64,000 nt of DNA, from assembly GCA_013289955.1 (NCBI GenBank), contig JABCYZ010000036.1, positions 1 to 64,000 on the forward strand, given 5' to 3'. Below are positions 15,791 to 24,479 of the stretch, piece after piece. Both the position numbers and the translations under genes were made by a program. Position 1 is the first letter of the stretch. Every line of letters begins with the position of its first letter. Below the pieces are notes generated by a model. It had not been told where the DNA came from. It did no database searches and was given only the letters and a program-made list of their open reading frames with translations. The DNA is from Acidobacteriota bacterium (lineage in GTDB: Bacteria; Acidobacteriota; Terriglobia; Acidiferrales; UBA7541).

Positions 15791-18477
15791 ATTTTGCATG
15801 GCGCATCTACCGGCGTCTGGCCGAAGCGTTTCCGCACGAATTCAAGCTGGCATATGGCCGAGAGGTCCTGCAGCTCGGCGAAGACTCCATAAAAGAGATG
15901 GCCAGAAGACATGGAACCGCCGGGCTGATTCGCCTAATCGCGGACATCGCCATTCGCGTGCCTCTGGAATACCTCGGCGAAATGCGCGGTGACATGCGCT
16001 ACGCGTTGCGCGCGCTGCTCAAGTCACCCGGCTTCGCGCTGGTCGGCATCCTTTCGATGGGGCTAAGTATTGGGCTCACCACAAACGTGTACAGCTCGAA
16101 ATGGGCTTTGCTGTTCCGCGATCTTCCCGCTGCCGCCAACGCCCCAAACTTGGTGATGCCCGAAAAGCCCGTCTCCTACTACTACATCGAGCAATTCCGC
16201 GAACAAAAGAACCTCTTCGCCGGCGTAGCCGCCTTTCAGATCGGCGTTCCCTTCAACGTCACTTTCCCGGGAGCGGAAAATGCAAAGCCGCAGCGCATCT
16301 TCGGGCAGCTTGTTTCATCCGATTATTTTGCCGTGCTCGGCGTTCAGCCCGAGCGTGGAAGAGTCCTCAGCCCCGTACTGGACAAGCCCGGCGATGCGCC
16401 TGTCGTCGTGATCACCGACCGTTTCTGGCGCGCTCACCTCCACGCTTCTCCCGATGCCCTGGGCCAAATTCTTCGTCTCAATGGCCAGATCGCGACCATC
16501 GTCGGAATCACGCCCAGGGAATTTAATGGCGCCTTCTCCATAAATCCGGCTGAGCTCTTCGTTCCGACCACCGTGCCCGCTGCGCTCGCTCCAGAGCTTG
16601 CCAACGACGTCCTGCATCAACAGAACGCCAAAGAGTTCCTGGCCATGATGTGCCTCGCGCCAGGCGTCACGATTGATTCCGCGGAAGCAGCTCTCGATGC
16701 CATTACGCGCCGCCTCGACGAGCAGGATCCATCATTGCCGGCACGCACCGACAAGGGCCGGCGAGTCACCTTGCTTCCGGCTGGCACGCGTGTTCCCCTT
16801 CCTCGGCAATTGCGGCTGGTGTTGCTCGGCTTTTTTCTCCTGCTGACCGGCCTGGTCATGACGCTCGCCTGCACCAACCTGGCAAACATGCTGATCGCTC
16901 GCGGCGCCAATCGCCGAAAAGAATTGGCGATTCGGCTGGCGATCGGCGCCGGCCGTTTTCGGCTCATCCGGCAGATGATGGCCGAAGGCATTTTGCTCTC
17001 TCTCCTCGGTGGCATCGCAGGATTCGCTGTCGCTTATGGTCTTATGGTGCTGAACTCCAAGTTCAACTCGTCCACCGGTGTTCCATTTGAAACCGATTTC
17101 AGCCTGGATTGGCACGCAGCTCTTTTCGCCTTCAGCCTCGCGCTCCTCTGCGGCATCGGATTCAGTCTTGCTCCCGCGCTCCAGGCAACGAGAGCCGATC
17201 TGACTCCGGCCCTCAAAGAAGGCTCGGCGCTTCAGTTGCCCGGTTACAGGCGCTTCGGTCTCAGAAACGTGCTGATGGTGGCTCAGGTCGCCGCATCGCT
17301 CATGCTTATGCTGATCACAGGATTTCTGGTCCTGGGGATTAGCAAGGAAAGCAGCATCCAAACCAAATTCGATCCAAACACCATGTTTCTCTTGTCCATC
17401 GATCCGGTGCGCGATGGCTACACGTCCGAAAAAGCACAAGCTCTCTTCGAGAAGCTTCCCGAACGGCTCAAAGCTCGGGGCCCGGCACGCAACATCGCCT
17501 TCGCGGCGGAGGCTCCTTATACGATCGTCGACGAAGATGAAGCCGTGCAGCTCACCGCGGAAGATGCCGGGGAATCTTCACGGCTCGAGCAGCCCGTGAT
17601 CGAGGAAACGGTAGGCGCGGGCTATTTTGCCGTGCTCAAGGAACCCCTGCTCTCCGGCCGGGAGTTCGAGGAGCGCGATCAACGGGGCCGCCGAGAGGGC
17701 TCGAAGACGTACTCTTTGCCCGCAGTGCTGAACGAGACGGCCGCACATGTATTTTTCGGGGGTGGGAACGCCCTCGGAAAGCGCCTTAAGGACGACAAAC
17801 AGTCCTATGAAGTGGTCGGTGTGGTCCGCAACTTGAAAAACGGAATCGGTCTCAGCCAATCCGTAATGTATTTGCCGCTGAGGCCCCGCGACTTTGTGCG
17901 CACGCAGGCCGACGGCATCACCATCATGGTGCGTTCCGATGAGGGGCCGCTTCGGGAAAACGATACGCTCGCCGGCATTCAGAACGAAATCGCACTGATC
18001 GACCCCCATCTAAACCTCTTCCACGTCGAGACGCTCGGCGAATACCTGAACCGCAGCCGCGCCTCCACCCGCTTGGCCGTCCAAACCTACGGCGGCATCG
18101 GAGTCTTCGGCCTGGTGCTGGCCGCCATCGGCCTCGCCGGGATCACCGCCTACTCCGTCGCGCAAAGGCGCAAAGAGATCGCCATCCGTACGGCGCTGGG
18201 AGCCAGTCGCGCGCAAGTCTTGCGAATGGTGCTGCGCGAAGGCGCCGCGCTAGTCCTCTCCGGAACGGTATTGGGATTCTTAGGGGCCATCGCCATGGCA
18301 AGAATTCTTTCAGCCCTGACGGACATTGTTGTCCAGGCGTTCCGCGTTGGGACCGGGGATCTGCGCCTGCTCGTTGGTGCTCCCTTACTCCTGGCAGCCG
18401 TAACCATGCTCGCCTGTTACCTGCCCGCGCGAAGCTCCGTCAAAATCGATCCACTGAAAGCCTTGCGCCAGGAATAG
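15787..18477 (+). CDS. ADOP-type orphan MacB/FtsX permease (module 1)
   Basis: 896-aa inner-membrane protein made of two MacB/FtsX-type halves. Each has a first transmembrane helix, a large periplasmic MacB-PCD-like domain and a block of three helices ending in motifs such as RRKELAIRLAIGAGRFRLIRQ and QRRKEIAIRTALGASRAQVL. An N-terminal cytoplasmic prefix of about 85 residues precedes the first helix. No ABC ATPase is encoded next to it, so it fits the acidobacterial duplicated orphan permease group. The transported substrate is unknown. It is coupled to padR by a 4-base overlap. The protein ends in the usual IDPLKALRQE. Confidence 0.88.
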   Translation: MNFAWRIYRRLAEAFPHEFKLAYGREVLQLGEDSIKEMARRHGTAGLIRLIADIAIRVPLEYLGEMRGDMRYALRALLKSPGFALVGILSMGLSIGLTTNVYSSKWALLFRDLPAAANAPNLVMPEKPVSYYYIEQFREQKNLFAGVAAFQIGVPFNVTFPGAENAKPQRIFGQLVSSDYFAVLGVQPERGRVLSPVLDKPGDAPVVVITDRFWRAHLHASPDALGQILRLNGQIATIVGITPREFNGAFSINPAELFVPTTVPAALAPELANDVLHQQNAKEFLAMMCLAPGVTIDSAEAALDAITRRLDEQDPSLPARTDKGRRVTLLPAGTRVPLPRQLRLVLLGFFLLLTGLVMTLACTNLANMLIARGANRRKELAIRLAIGAGRFRLIRQMMAEGILLSLLGGIAGFAVAYGLMVLNSKFNSSTGVPFETDFSLDWHAALFAFSLALLCGIGFSLAPALQATRADLTPALKEGSALQLPGYRRFGLRNVLMVAQVAASLMLMLITGFLVLGISKESSIQTKFDPNTMFLLSIDPVRDGYTSEKAQALFEKLPERLKARGPARNIAFAAEAPYTIVDEDEAVQLTAEDAGESSRLEQPVIEETVGAGYFAVLKEPLLSGREFEERDQRGRREGSKTYSLPAVLNETAAHVFFGGGNALGKRLKDDKQSYEVVGVVRNLKNGIGLSQSVMYLPLRPRDFVRTQADGITIMVRSDEGPLRENDTLAGIQNEIALIDPHLNLFHVETLGEYLNRSRASTRLAVQTYGGIGVFGLVLAAIGLAGITAYSVAQRRKEIAIRTALGASRAQVLRMVLREGAALVLSGTVLGFLGAIAMARILSALTDIVVQAFRVGTGDLRLLVGAPLLLAAVTMLACYLPARSSVKIDPLKALRQE

Positions 18478-18479
18478 CG

Positions 18480-18511
18480 CAGTCGGCCCCAGTTCAGAGG
18501 GGGGCCGGCTG
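18480..18511 (+). terminator. Possible weak terminator after ADOP 1
   Basis: An 11-bp stem with one G-T pair (18480-18490 with 18501-18511) and a 10-base loop, directly after the permease stop. Only a weak T run follows (ATCTTTC). It may end the padR-permease transcript or protect its 3' end. Confidence 0.4.
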
Positions 18512-18587
18512 GGATCTTTCGATCCGTTGCCCGGCAAAATGATCGGATAGGGGCACAGCTGACTACCGGCAGCAAGTCAATCCCGAT

Positions 18588-19589
18588 TCAGCGGGGTTCG
18601 GCCTTGGATGTGGGAGCCGCGTCCACTCCAAAATCCCAGACGTACATGTTTATTCCATCCGGCAGGATTTCGGCCAGCACGTATTCGCCCGGGGGGAGCG
18701 GTGCGCTCATCGTAAACCTGTAAATCTCCGGCGCCACTTCCCAGCGCTGGATCGCAATTTCATTAACGTCTTCTGAGAGCTCTTGCCCAAACAAGCTCCG
18801 GATGGCCTCCAGCCGCCGCTTGCCGCCCTTCACTTGCGTGTGCACCAGGGCAATTTCCGGCCCGGCATCGCTTTGCCGTCTCGTTCTCAGCAGTGCGGAA
18901 TCGCGTTCCGGGTCCGTCGCCACCTCGCGCAGATAGAATTCCGGCTGCGAGGACGTGAGCCGCATCGCCGCTTTGGGGCCAGGAAGCTCAATGTAGTGTT
19001 TGCTCGGGATAATCGGGATGGGCGAGAAAACCTGCTTCAGAACGGTCTTTCTGTCTGTTCTCACCTGCGAGCCGGCCTGCTCGATCTTTTTGATCGATTT
19101 ACCTTCAAACGCGAACATGCCCTCCCCGTCAGGCAAGAACACGCCAGGCGCGACCGTCAAGCTGGCGTCTACATCTACGGGCGTTTCCGCCTTGGCTGCC
19201 GACTCCTGGATATGCACCTTTTCCAAAAGTGCGGAGCTTGTTTTCAGGTCGGCGGCTTCGGCCTTTTTGGTCGCGTCCCAATCTACCAGGGCTTCAGGAA
19301 TCTCTTCCCAGGCGCCTCTTTCTACGCTGAAGTAGCGAACCCTGTCGCCCTTCTTTTCATAGCTTCGGACTAGCTGGAAATTTCCGTCCTTCAGCACCAG
19401 CTTTTTGCCCCGGGAAACATCTGTCGGAACCGCGGGTTTCGCAGGCGGCTGTGCGGGAGGCTTCTGGGCGCCGCTGGTAGCCTGATGCGCCGCCGCCCCG
19501 GCAGCAGCAGCGGTATCGTGCCAGGCCCATCCCGCCCAACTGACAAGCGCCATGGGCAGGAGGAAGGCGAAGCTGGAAGACGATCTCAT
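18588..19589 (-). CDS. Secreted protein of unknown function
   Basis: 333-aa protein with an N-terminal signal peptide (MRSSSSFAFLLPMALVSWAG, then an Ala-rich cleavage region). A Pro/Ala-rich linker (about 30-55) leads to a soluble domain with SRGKKLVLKDGNFQLVRSYE, KKGDRVRYFSVERGAWEEIP and a C-terminal beta-rich part ending PPGEYVLAEILPDGINMYVW. No catalytic motif is recognised. The SVERGAWEEIP segment looks like a short SH3-like or scaffold unit, but this is not a firm family call. The ATG at 19589 is chosen because it begins the signal peptide. It appears to be a single-gene unit. Confidence 0.75.
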   Translation of the reverse strand: MRSSSSFAFLLPMALVSWAGWAWHDTAAAAGAAAHQATSGAQKPPAQPPAKPAVPTDVSRGKKLVLKDGNFQLVRSYEKKGDRVRYFSVERGAWEEIPEALVDWDATKKAEAADLKTSSALLEKVHIQESAAKAETPVDVDASLTVAPGVFLPDGEGMFAFEGKSIKKIEQAGSQVRTDRKTVLKQVFSPIPIIPSKHYIELPGPKAAMRLTSSQPEFYLREVATDPERDSALLRTRRQSDAGPEIALVHTQVKGGKRRLEAIRSLFGQELSEDVNEIAIQRWEVAPEIYRFTMSAPLPPGEYVLAEILPDGINMYVWDFGVDAAPTSKAEPR

Positions 19590-19707
19590 GGCGGTTTCTG
19601 GCCTATCAGATGCCGGCCGCGGAAGCGGGTTTGCCTTTGTTTCCGCTGACCATGGTCGAGCATACCCCGCTAACCACGGCCCTGCAACCGTTCCAGGGGG
19701 CTGCCCC

Positions 19708-19746
19708 AAAAAACAAATGGCTCCTTCCGGTCTACCGGAAGGAGCC
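19708..19746 (-). terminator. Rho-independent terminator of the 72-aa gene
   Basis: A perfect 12-bp stem (19719-19730 with 19735-19746) with a 4-base loop. Read on the minus strand it is followed by TTTGTTTTTT. It sits 25 bases after the stop of the small gene at 19772, which supports that gene being real. Confidence 0.88.
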
Positions 19747-19771
19747 GATCAAGAGTCGGGTCGTTACACGC

Positions 19772-19990
19772 CTAGTGCGTGCAGCGCGGAAACAAAGTCA
19801 CCAGCACCATCAAATCAGACAGCGTAAACAGCCACTGGTCCGCCTGCTTGCCTGCCGCTTCCGCGGCGCGCGCGATAAAGCCCAGGTGCCGGCTTTTCGC
19901 AAAATTGCGGATGTGATCCACGCAAATGCCAGTCAGGCTGGCAATTTCCGCGTCGGTGAAAATCTTCTGGCTTGATTTTACAGTAACCAT
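19772..19990 (-). CDS. Small conserved-looking protein, possibly MerR/HTH-like
   Basis: 72-aa protein, MVTVKSSQKIFTDAEIASLT followed by GICVDHIRNFAKSRHLGFIA, ending TLFPRCTH. The segment IFTDAEIASLTGICVDHIRN could be a helix-turn-helix of the MerR-like N-terminal type, but there is no partner domain. It has its own ribosome-binding site (GAGGGA, 8 bases before ATG) and a strong terminator, so it is an independent gene. The start codon lies inside an inverted repeat that may control translation. The function is not known. A longer overlapping frame (19815-20153) is a shadow. Confidence 0.72.
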   Translation of the reverse strand: MVTVKSSQKIFTDAEIASLTGICVDHIRNFAKSRHLGFIARAAEAAGKQADQWLFTLSDLMVLVTLFPRCTH

Positions 19991-20018
19991 GGCCTTGTCC
20001 CTCGAACTTACTGGTTAC
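19983..20018 (-). promoter_or_regulatory. Inverted repeat enclosing the ribosome-binding site of the 72-aa gene
   Basis: GTAACCA at 19983-19989 and TGGTTAC at 20012-20018 are perfect inverted copies. In the minus-strand mRNA they would form a 7-bp stem whose 3' arm includes AUG of the start codon. The GAGGGA ribosome-binding site would be in the loop. The control role is inferred. Confidence 0.4.
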
Positions 20019-20241
20019 ACTGCGCTCCCAATTGCTTGGATGCTTGATGCAGCGTATGCGATGCACCACTTCAAGAGCAATAGTAGTTCCGTTCTCTCCA
20101 GCTAAAACGAAACGGCTAGTACTTTTGTTCCAAACTCCTGTGTAAAAAGACATTATCTAAAACTCGAAGCTAAGAAGCTGTCTAGTACGGAACACAAGCA
20201 GTTGATCGCTCGAGGGAAAAAATGTCCCACTTTTGCAAACT

Positions 20242-20769
20242 CTATATGAGTTTCGGTAGGTTCGCGGCAATTTCGCGCATCTGTTTTGTGTGCCGGATCT
20301 CGTGAGCCGCGATGAATTTGAACCATTCGTAAATATTTAAAGTCCCAAGCGCCGGATGCGCCCAGCAATATTGGCCCAGGTCGCGCCCCCTTGTTTCTTC
20401 AAGAAAGGCCCGCGAACGCTCCCGGACGGTGCGCAATTCCGCGAGCATTATCTCCTTATCTCGCAGCATTTCCGGGTCTACCGGGACCGGCGCTTTCCGG
20501 CGAATCACGCGCGAAGCAACCAGGGCCATCGGCAGATGAATTTTCTTTAACAAGGAAATCCGCTTCGGCGATTTCTGCGACACCCTGTCCGCTTTTTCAA
20601 TCACCGCCCGTTCCACCATCATCAAATGAGCAACCAGTTCCGCCGCCGACCATCTCCCTTCGCAAGGTCTCGTCTTCCAGTTTTCCGCGGGGACGGCGTC
20701 GGCCGCGCATAGAAGTCCTGTCTGCGTTTTGCTCAAATGGCGCAGGATGGAATCAAGCTTTGAAGGCAT
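20242..20769 (-). CDS. DinB-fold (DinB_2-like) protein
   Basis: 175-aa four-helix-bundle protein. The three family histidines are visible: one in the AELVAHLMMVERAV helix and two in the FIAAHEIRHTKQMREI helix, which together bind a divalent metal. This fold includes bacillithiol/mycothiol-dependent transferases and damage-inducible DinB proteins. The substrate here cannot be told from sequence. It lies downstream of gatA on the same strand with a 77-base gap, so co-transcription is possible. A second DinB-fold gene lies at 40774. Confidence 0.82.
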   Translation of the reverse strand: MPSKLDSILRHLSKTQTGLLCAADAVPAENWKTRPCEGRWSAAELVAHLMMVERAVIEKADRVSQKSPKRISLLKKIHLPMALVASRVIRRKAPVPVDPEMLRDKEIMLAELRTVRERSRAFLEETRGRDLGQYCWAHPALGTLNIYEWFKFIAAHEIRHTKQMREIAANLPKLI

Positions 20770-20846
20770 GGCTCTCTCCCATTTGGCCCGGAACGCGTTC
20801 TAAAGTGTCCCTCAGATTTGACCGGTTAGAATACTCGACGGATTTG

Positions 20847-22286
20847 TTATAGCGAGCCGCCGCCGGCTTGCTCGAAGGCGTGCGCCAGTTGTAAAACGGT
20901 TGCCTCGCCGAAGGCAGGCCCGAAGATCTGCAGCCCCACGGGCAGCTTTCCGCAGATTTTTCCGCAGGGTACGGAGATGCCCGGCACCCCCGCGAGAGAT
21001 CCCGTAACTGTATATATATCAGCAAGATACATCTGGAGGGGGTCGTTCGTCCGCTCTCCTAACCGGAAGGGTGGAACAGGCGAGGTAGGCGTTACAAGGA
21101 CATCCACTTTCCTGAACGCATCCCGAAAATCCTGGGCAATCAGCGCGCGAACCTTCTGGCCCTTCAGATAGTAGGCATTGTAGTAGCCCGCCGACAGTAC
21201 ATAGGTGCCCAGCACGATCCGTCGTTTGACTTCGGCTCCAAATCCCGCGCCGCGTGTTTTGCGGTACATCGCCAGCAGGGAGTCGTCCTCGACGCGCAGG
21301 CCATAGCGGACTCCATCGTAGCGCGCCAGATTTGAGCTCGCCTCGGCTGTCGCGATGATGTAATAGGTCGCAATGGCATAATCCGTGTGCGCCATCTGGA
21401 TTTCGCGCAGCTCGCACCCCAGTTTTTTCAAAAGCTCAATCCCCGCCTCGATTTTCTTTCGGACGCCATCGTCCATTCCTTCGGCAAAATACTCCTTGGG
21501 TATGCCAACCACCAGGCCCTTGACTGGTTTTTCCATCGCAGCGCGATAATCAGGGACAGGCGCAGTTGTGGATGTCGAATCGTTCGAATCGCGGCCCGCA
21601 ATCACGCCTAGAATGGCGGCCACGTCTCTGGTGTTCGTTGCAAACGGGCCTATGCGATCCAAAGAGGAGGCAAACGCGATCAGTCCATACCTTGAAACCC
21701 GTCCGTAGCTTCCCATCATCGCCGGGATTCCGCAGAACGATCCAGGCTGCCGGATGGAGCCGCCCGTATCCGTGCCCAAGGACGCGACCGCCAAACCCGC
21801 CGCTACGGCTGCAGCCGATCCGCCGCTCGAGCCGCCCGGGACGCGGTCTGTCGCTTCGGGGTTCCGCACTGCCCCATAGGCTGAGTTCTCGTTCGAACTG
21901 CCCATGGCAAATTCGTCGCAGTTGGTTTTGCCCAGGATTACTGCCCCGGCTGCTTCGAGCCGTTCGACGGCCGTTGCGTCGTAGGGAGGAACGTAATTCT
22001 CAAGAATCTTTGAGCCGCAAGTGGTCCGGACGCCGCGCGTGCTAATCACATCCTTGATCGCGATGGGCACGCCGGCGAGTGAAGGCAGCGGTTTTCCGGC
22101 GGCAACCAGCGCATCCATCCGAGCCGCCTGTCTGTAGGCGCGCTCCTCTGAGAGCGTCAGGTAAGCGTTTAGCTCAGAATTCCGTTCGCCGATCCGCTTG
22201 TAGAAATCGGCCGCCAGTTCCTGAGCCGAAACCTTCTTCGCCGCGAGCGATCCCCGTACAGCGTCAATGGTCCAGGCGGCGGTCAT
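20847..22286 (-). CDS. gatA: Asp-tRNA(Asn)/Glu-tRNA(Gln) amidotransferase subunit A
   Basis: 479-aa amidase that releases ammonia from glutamine for transamidation of mischarged tRNA. The amidase-signature catalytic triad is complete: Lys78 (PIAIKDV), the cis-Ser at 153 and nucleophile Ser177 (GGSSGGSAAAVAAG and DTGGSIRQP). Length is normal. Its ATG overlaps the gatC stop (ATGA), so they form a coupled gatC-gatA pair. gatB is not in the window and must lie elsewhere. Presence of GatCAB suggests indirect formation of Gln-tRNA and/or Asn-tRNA. Confidence 0.96.
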   Translation of the reverse strand: MTAAWTIDAVRGSLAAKKVSAQELAADFYKRIGERNSELNAYLTLSEERAYRQAARMDALVAAGKPLPSLAGVPIAIKDVISTRGVRTTCGSKILENYVPPYDATAVERLEAAGAVILGKTNCDEFAMGSSNENSAYGAVRNPEATDRVPGGSSGGSAAAVAAGLAVASLGTDTGGSIRQPGSFCGIPAMMGSYGRVSRYGLIAFASSLDRIGPFATNTRDVAAILGVIAGRDSNDSTSTTAPVPDYRAAMEKPVKGLVVGIPKEYFAEGMDDGVRKKIEAGIELLKKLGCELREIQMAHTDYAIATYYIIATAEASSNLARYDGVRYGLRVEDDSLLAMYRKTRGAGFGAEVKRRIVLGTYVLSAGYYNAYYLKGQKVRALIAQDFRDAFRKVDVLVTPTSPVPPFRLGERTNDPLQMYLADIYTVTGSLAGVPGISVPCGKICGKLPVGLQIFGPAFGEATVLQLAHAFEQAGGGSL

Positions 22287-22585
22287 CGTTCTATGACCTT
22301 CGGCACCCTGAAGTACGGAGGTTCTGGATCCGGCGCTTGCTCGAGAATCTCAGCAGCTACGCCGCACGGAACCACAACGTCTTCGCGCAGTGTCGCGTCC
22401 GCGGTCTGGTCGTCGGCCAGCACCTGCGCCATCGGCTCAACGCTCGCCGTGTCCAGTTCGTTCAATTTGCCGATGTATTCGAGGATTTCGTCGATCTGCG
22501 CGCGGTACATCTCTAGTTCGGCCTCGCTCAAATCCAGATAGGCCAGCTCCGCCACTCTCTCCACATCTGCGCGGCTAATTTTCAA
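22283..22585 (-). CDS. gatC: Asp-tRNA(Asn)/Glu-tRNA(Gln) amidotransferase subunit C
   Basis: About 100-aa belt subunit that wraps GatA and GatB. The sequence ISRADVERVAELAYLDLSEA and the C-terminal PYFRVPKVIER are typical. No ATG lies near the expected start. A TTG at 22585 is the best candidate, with AAGGA further upstream; the open frame itself continues upstream without biological support. The stop overlaps the gatA start. Confidence 0.88.
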   Translation of the reverse strand: MKISRADVERVAELAYLDLSEAELEMYRAQIDEILEYIGKLNELDTASVEPMAQVLADDQTADATLREDVVVPCGVAAEILEQAPDPEPPYFRVPKVIER

Positions 22586-22712
22586 GGTGTTTACCCGCTT
22601 TCCTTCCCGCCGATTGGTCCCAAAAATTCTAGCATATCCCGGCAGCTGGCCCGGGCGCCTGCCGGATGAGCTCTGGGTCCTGGGGACGGGAGATGCGGGT
22701 AGCTCTCTGTGC

Positions 22713-23606
22713 TTAGGGCTTTTCCCTCGGGGCCGCGGCGGACTCCAGCTCCGCAATCGAATGGTGCATGCTGGCCATCCGCCAGCGTCCATCCGATCTC
22801 TTGCACATAGCCATGCCGCGGCCGTGCAGTTTGCCCTCGGCGGAATCAATCGTGAATTCGTATTCGTACCAAACGGCTTCGCCGATGGGATGAAACGCCC
22901 GCTCGAGGATTTCCAGCTTCGCGGGCGGCTGCTGGTGAAAATATTTCTTGTGGAAAAAGCCGACGACCTGTTCGCGTCCGTAGAGCTCCGTGTCTGCCGA
23001 AAACAGCACAATTTTCGGATCCAGGCAATCGCCGAACTTTTCTTCATCCGAGGCGTTGAAGGCACCCACGCACCGGAGCATCTCGTGCTGCATGGCCGCC
23101 ACCATTTCCTCGCCGTGGGCTTCGTCGGACGTCGCGACATGCATGGTCTGATCCTTCAGGTTGATGCTGGCTCCGAGCTTTCCCAATAAATCGACGCCGA
23201 GAATGCCGTCGATTTTCCTGCCGCATGCTTTACCAATGGCCGAGAGATCGATGGCTGGCAATTTCACGTCGAGGAGGCTCGTTCTTCCCACGGTTAAGTC
23301 TGGCAGCGTTACTTCTTTTGCGCTGGTTGCGAGCGTGCCGCTCCATGAGGTAACGCGAATGTCCTTTGCCCGGCCGGCGGCAAACGATTCCAGATTCAGG
23401 ATCGAGGTCGCGGCCGTGTCAACCAGGAACCACTGGTCGATTCCCGCAACTTCCACCTTGAGCATGGGAAGCACGTCGCAGCGCTCGAGCGGAAGTTCCT
23501 GCGCGGACGTTACGCACGGCGCGAGGGGGGCGGCGAAGATCAGGGCCATAAGCGCGGCACGGAGCGGCTTGGGGAAAAAAAGAAGGCGGAGGGACGTGGC
23601 GGCCAT
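22713..23606 (-). CDS. Secreted retropepsin-like domain fused to an NTF2/SnoaL-like domain
   Basis: 297-aa exported protein. After a signal peptide (about 1-36) comes a clan-AA aspartic-protease-like domain. It has FLVDTAATSILNL with Asp63 at the position of the catalytic Asp, and the second half motif GVDLLGKLGASINLKDQTMH. The usual DTGA is DTAA here. From about residue 170 a SnoaL/DUF4440-like cone domain follows (AAMQHEMLRCVGAFNASDEE to the C-terminus, with RSDGRWRMASMHHS). ATG 23606 has AGAGG 8 bases upstream. It is divergent from the tetR gene across a short palindromic region. Whether it cleaves peptides is not known. Confidence 0.75.
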   Translation of the reverse strand: MAATSLRLLFFPKPLRAALMALIFAAPLAPCVTSAQELPLERCDVLPMLKVEVAGIDQWFLVDTAATSILNLESFAAGRAKDIRVTSWSGTLATSAKEVTLPDLTVGRTSLLDVKLPAIDLSAIGKACGRKIDGILGVDLLGKLGASINLKDQTMHVATSDEAHGEEMVAAMQHEMLRCVGAFNASDEEKFGDCLDPKIVLFSADTELYGREQVVGFFHKKYFHQQPPAKLEILERAFHPIGEAVWYEYEFTIDSAEGKLHGRGMAMCKRSDGRWRMASMHHSIAELESAAAPREKP

Positions 23607-23640
23607 GGAGATAACCTCTGCCGGAGCATAACACAAGAAA

Positions 23641-23664
23641 CGAACGTTCGTACTAATTTGTACG
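23641..23664 (+). promoter_or_regulatory. Palindromic operator candidate between divergent tetR and retropepsin genes
   Basis: Two overlapping dyads lie in the 76-base divergent spacer: CGAACGTTCG (23641-23650) and CGTAC-N6-GTACG (23649-23664). TetR dimers bind such palindromes and often control their own gene and the divergent neighbour. Binding is inferred. Confidence 0.5.
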
Positions 23665-23682
23665 CCGTGTTACAGTATCTTC

Positions 23683-24381
23683 ATGCCCCCAGCTGTTCGC
23701 CCGCGTTTTAGAGGAAAGCGGCCCCGAAAGGGCGCCAAGAAGCAGCCCACGAACCCCGTTCTGCGCCGCCAAGCCAAGGGCCTGCGCACCCGCGAAGCGA
23801 TTCTGGCGCGCGCCGTGGACATCGCTTCCGCGCAGGGCCTTGAAGGGCTCACCGTCGGCTCTCTCGCCGAACAGCTTGGCATGAGCAAGAGCGGCCTTTT
23901 CGCTCACTTTGGCTCTAAGGAAGAATTGCAGCTAGCCACCGTCGAAATGGCGCGGCAGGTCTTTATCAGCAAGGTCACGCTGCCTGCTATCGCCGCGCCC
24001 ATGGGCATGCCGCGATTGTGGTCTTTGATCGATCACTGGCTGGTTCTTGTCGAAAAACGGGTCTTCGAGGGAGGCTGCTTCTTTACCGCCGCTTCGTTCG
24101 AATTCGATGGCCGCCTCGGCGTCGTACGTGACCGCATCGCCGAAATCATGCACGAATGGATTCGGTGCATCACGACCGCCGTAGAAAAGGCGCAGCAAGC
24201 CGGACACCTGGATCGGAAAGTGGATGCCACGCGCCTGGCGTTTGAATTTCACGCCATCGCCATAGGAGCCCACTGGGCGCATCAGCTGCTCGAGGATCGC
24301 CAGGCTTATTCCCGCGCGCGGATGATGGCGCTTGAAAAGATACGCAGCGTGGCAACTCCGGAATCTCCGCGGCTTCCCTAG
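23683..24381 (+). CDS. TetR/AcrR-family transcriptional regulator
   Basis: 232-aa regulator. A basic N-terminal extension (about 1-33) precedes the TetR DNA-binding domain: RTREAILARAVDIASAQGLE, then LTVGSLAEQLGMSKSGLFAH and FGSKEELQLATVE. The C-terminal ligand domain is of the kind with FEGGCFFTAASFEFD and is all-helical. It is divergently arranged with the retropepsin/NTF2 gene, which makes that gene and itself the likely targets. The inducer is unknown. Confidence 0.9.
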   Translation: MPPAVRPRFRGKRPRKGAKKQPTNPVLRRQAKGLRTREAILARAVDIASAQGLEGLTVGSLAEQLGMSKSGLFAHFGSKEELQLATVEMARQVFISKVTLPAIAAPMGMPRLWSLIDHWLVLVEKRVFEGGCFFTAASFEFDGRLGVVRDRIAEIMHEWIRCITTAVEKAQQAGHLDRKVDATRLAFEFHAIAIGAHWAHQLLEDRQAYSRARMMALEKIRSVATPESPRLP

Positions 24382-24479
24382 GCTGCCGTCTCGTTTATCC
24401 GCCGCGGCCGATGCGGCATCGTCAGCGGTCCTACCGGGTGGCCAATAGGAAACTTCCGGCCCCTTCGCGCCGAAGCTTT

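Noticed and set aside
19815..20153. 112-codon minus-strand frame overlapping the 72-aa gene
   Set aside because: The shorter gene has a ribosome-binding site, terminator and family-like sequence; this frame has none.
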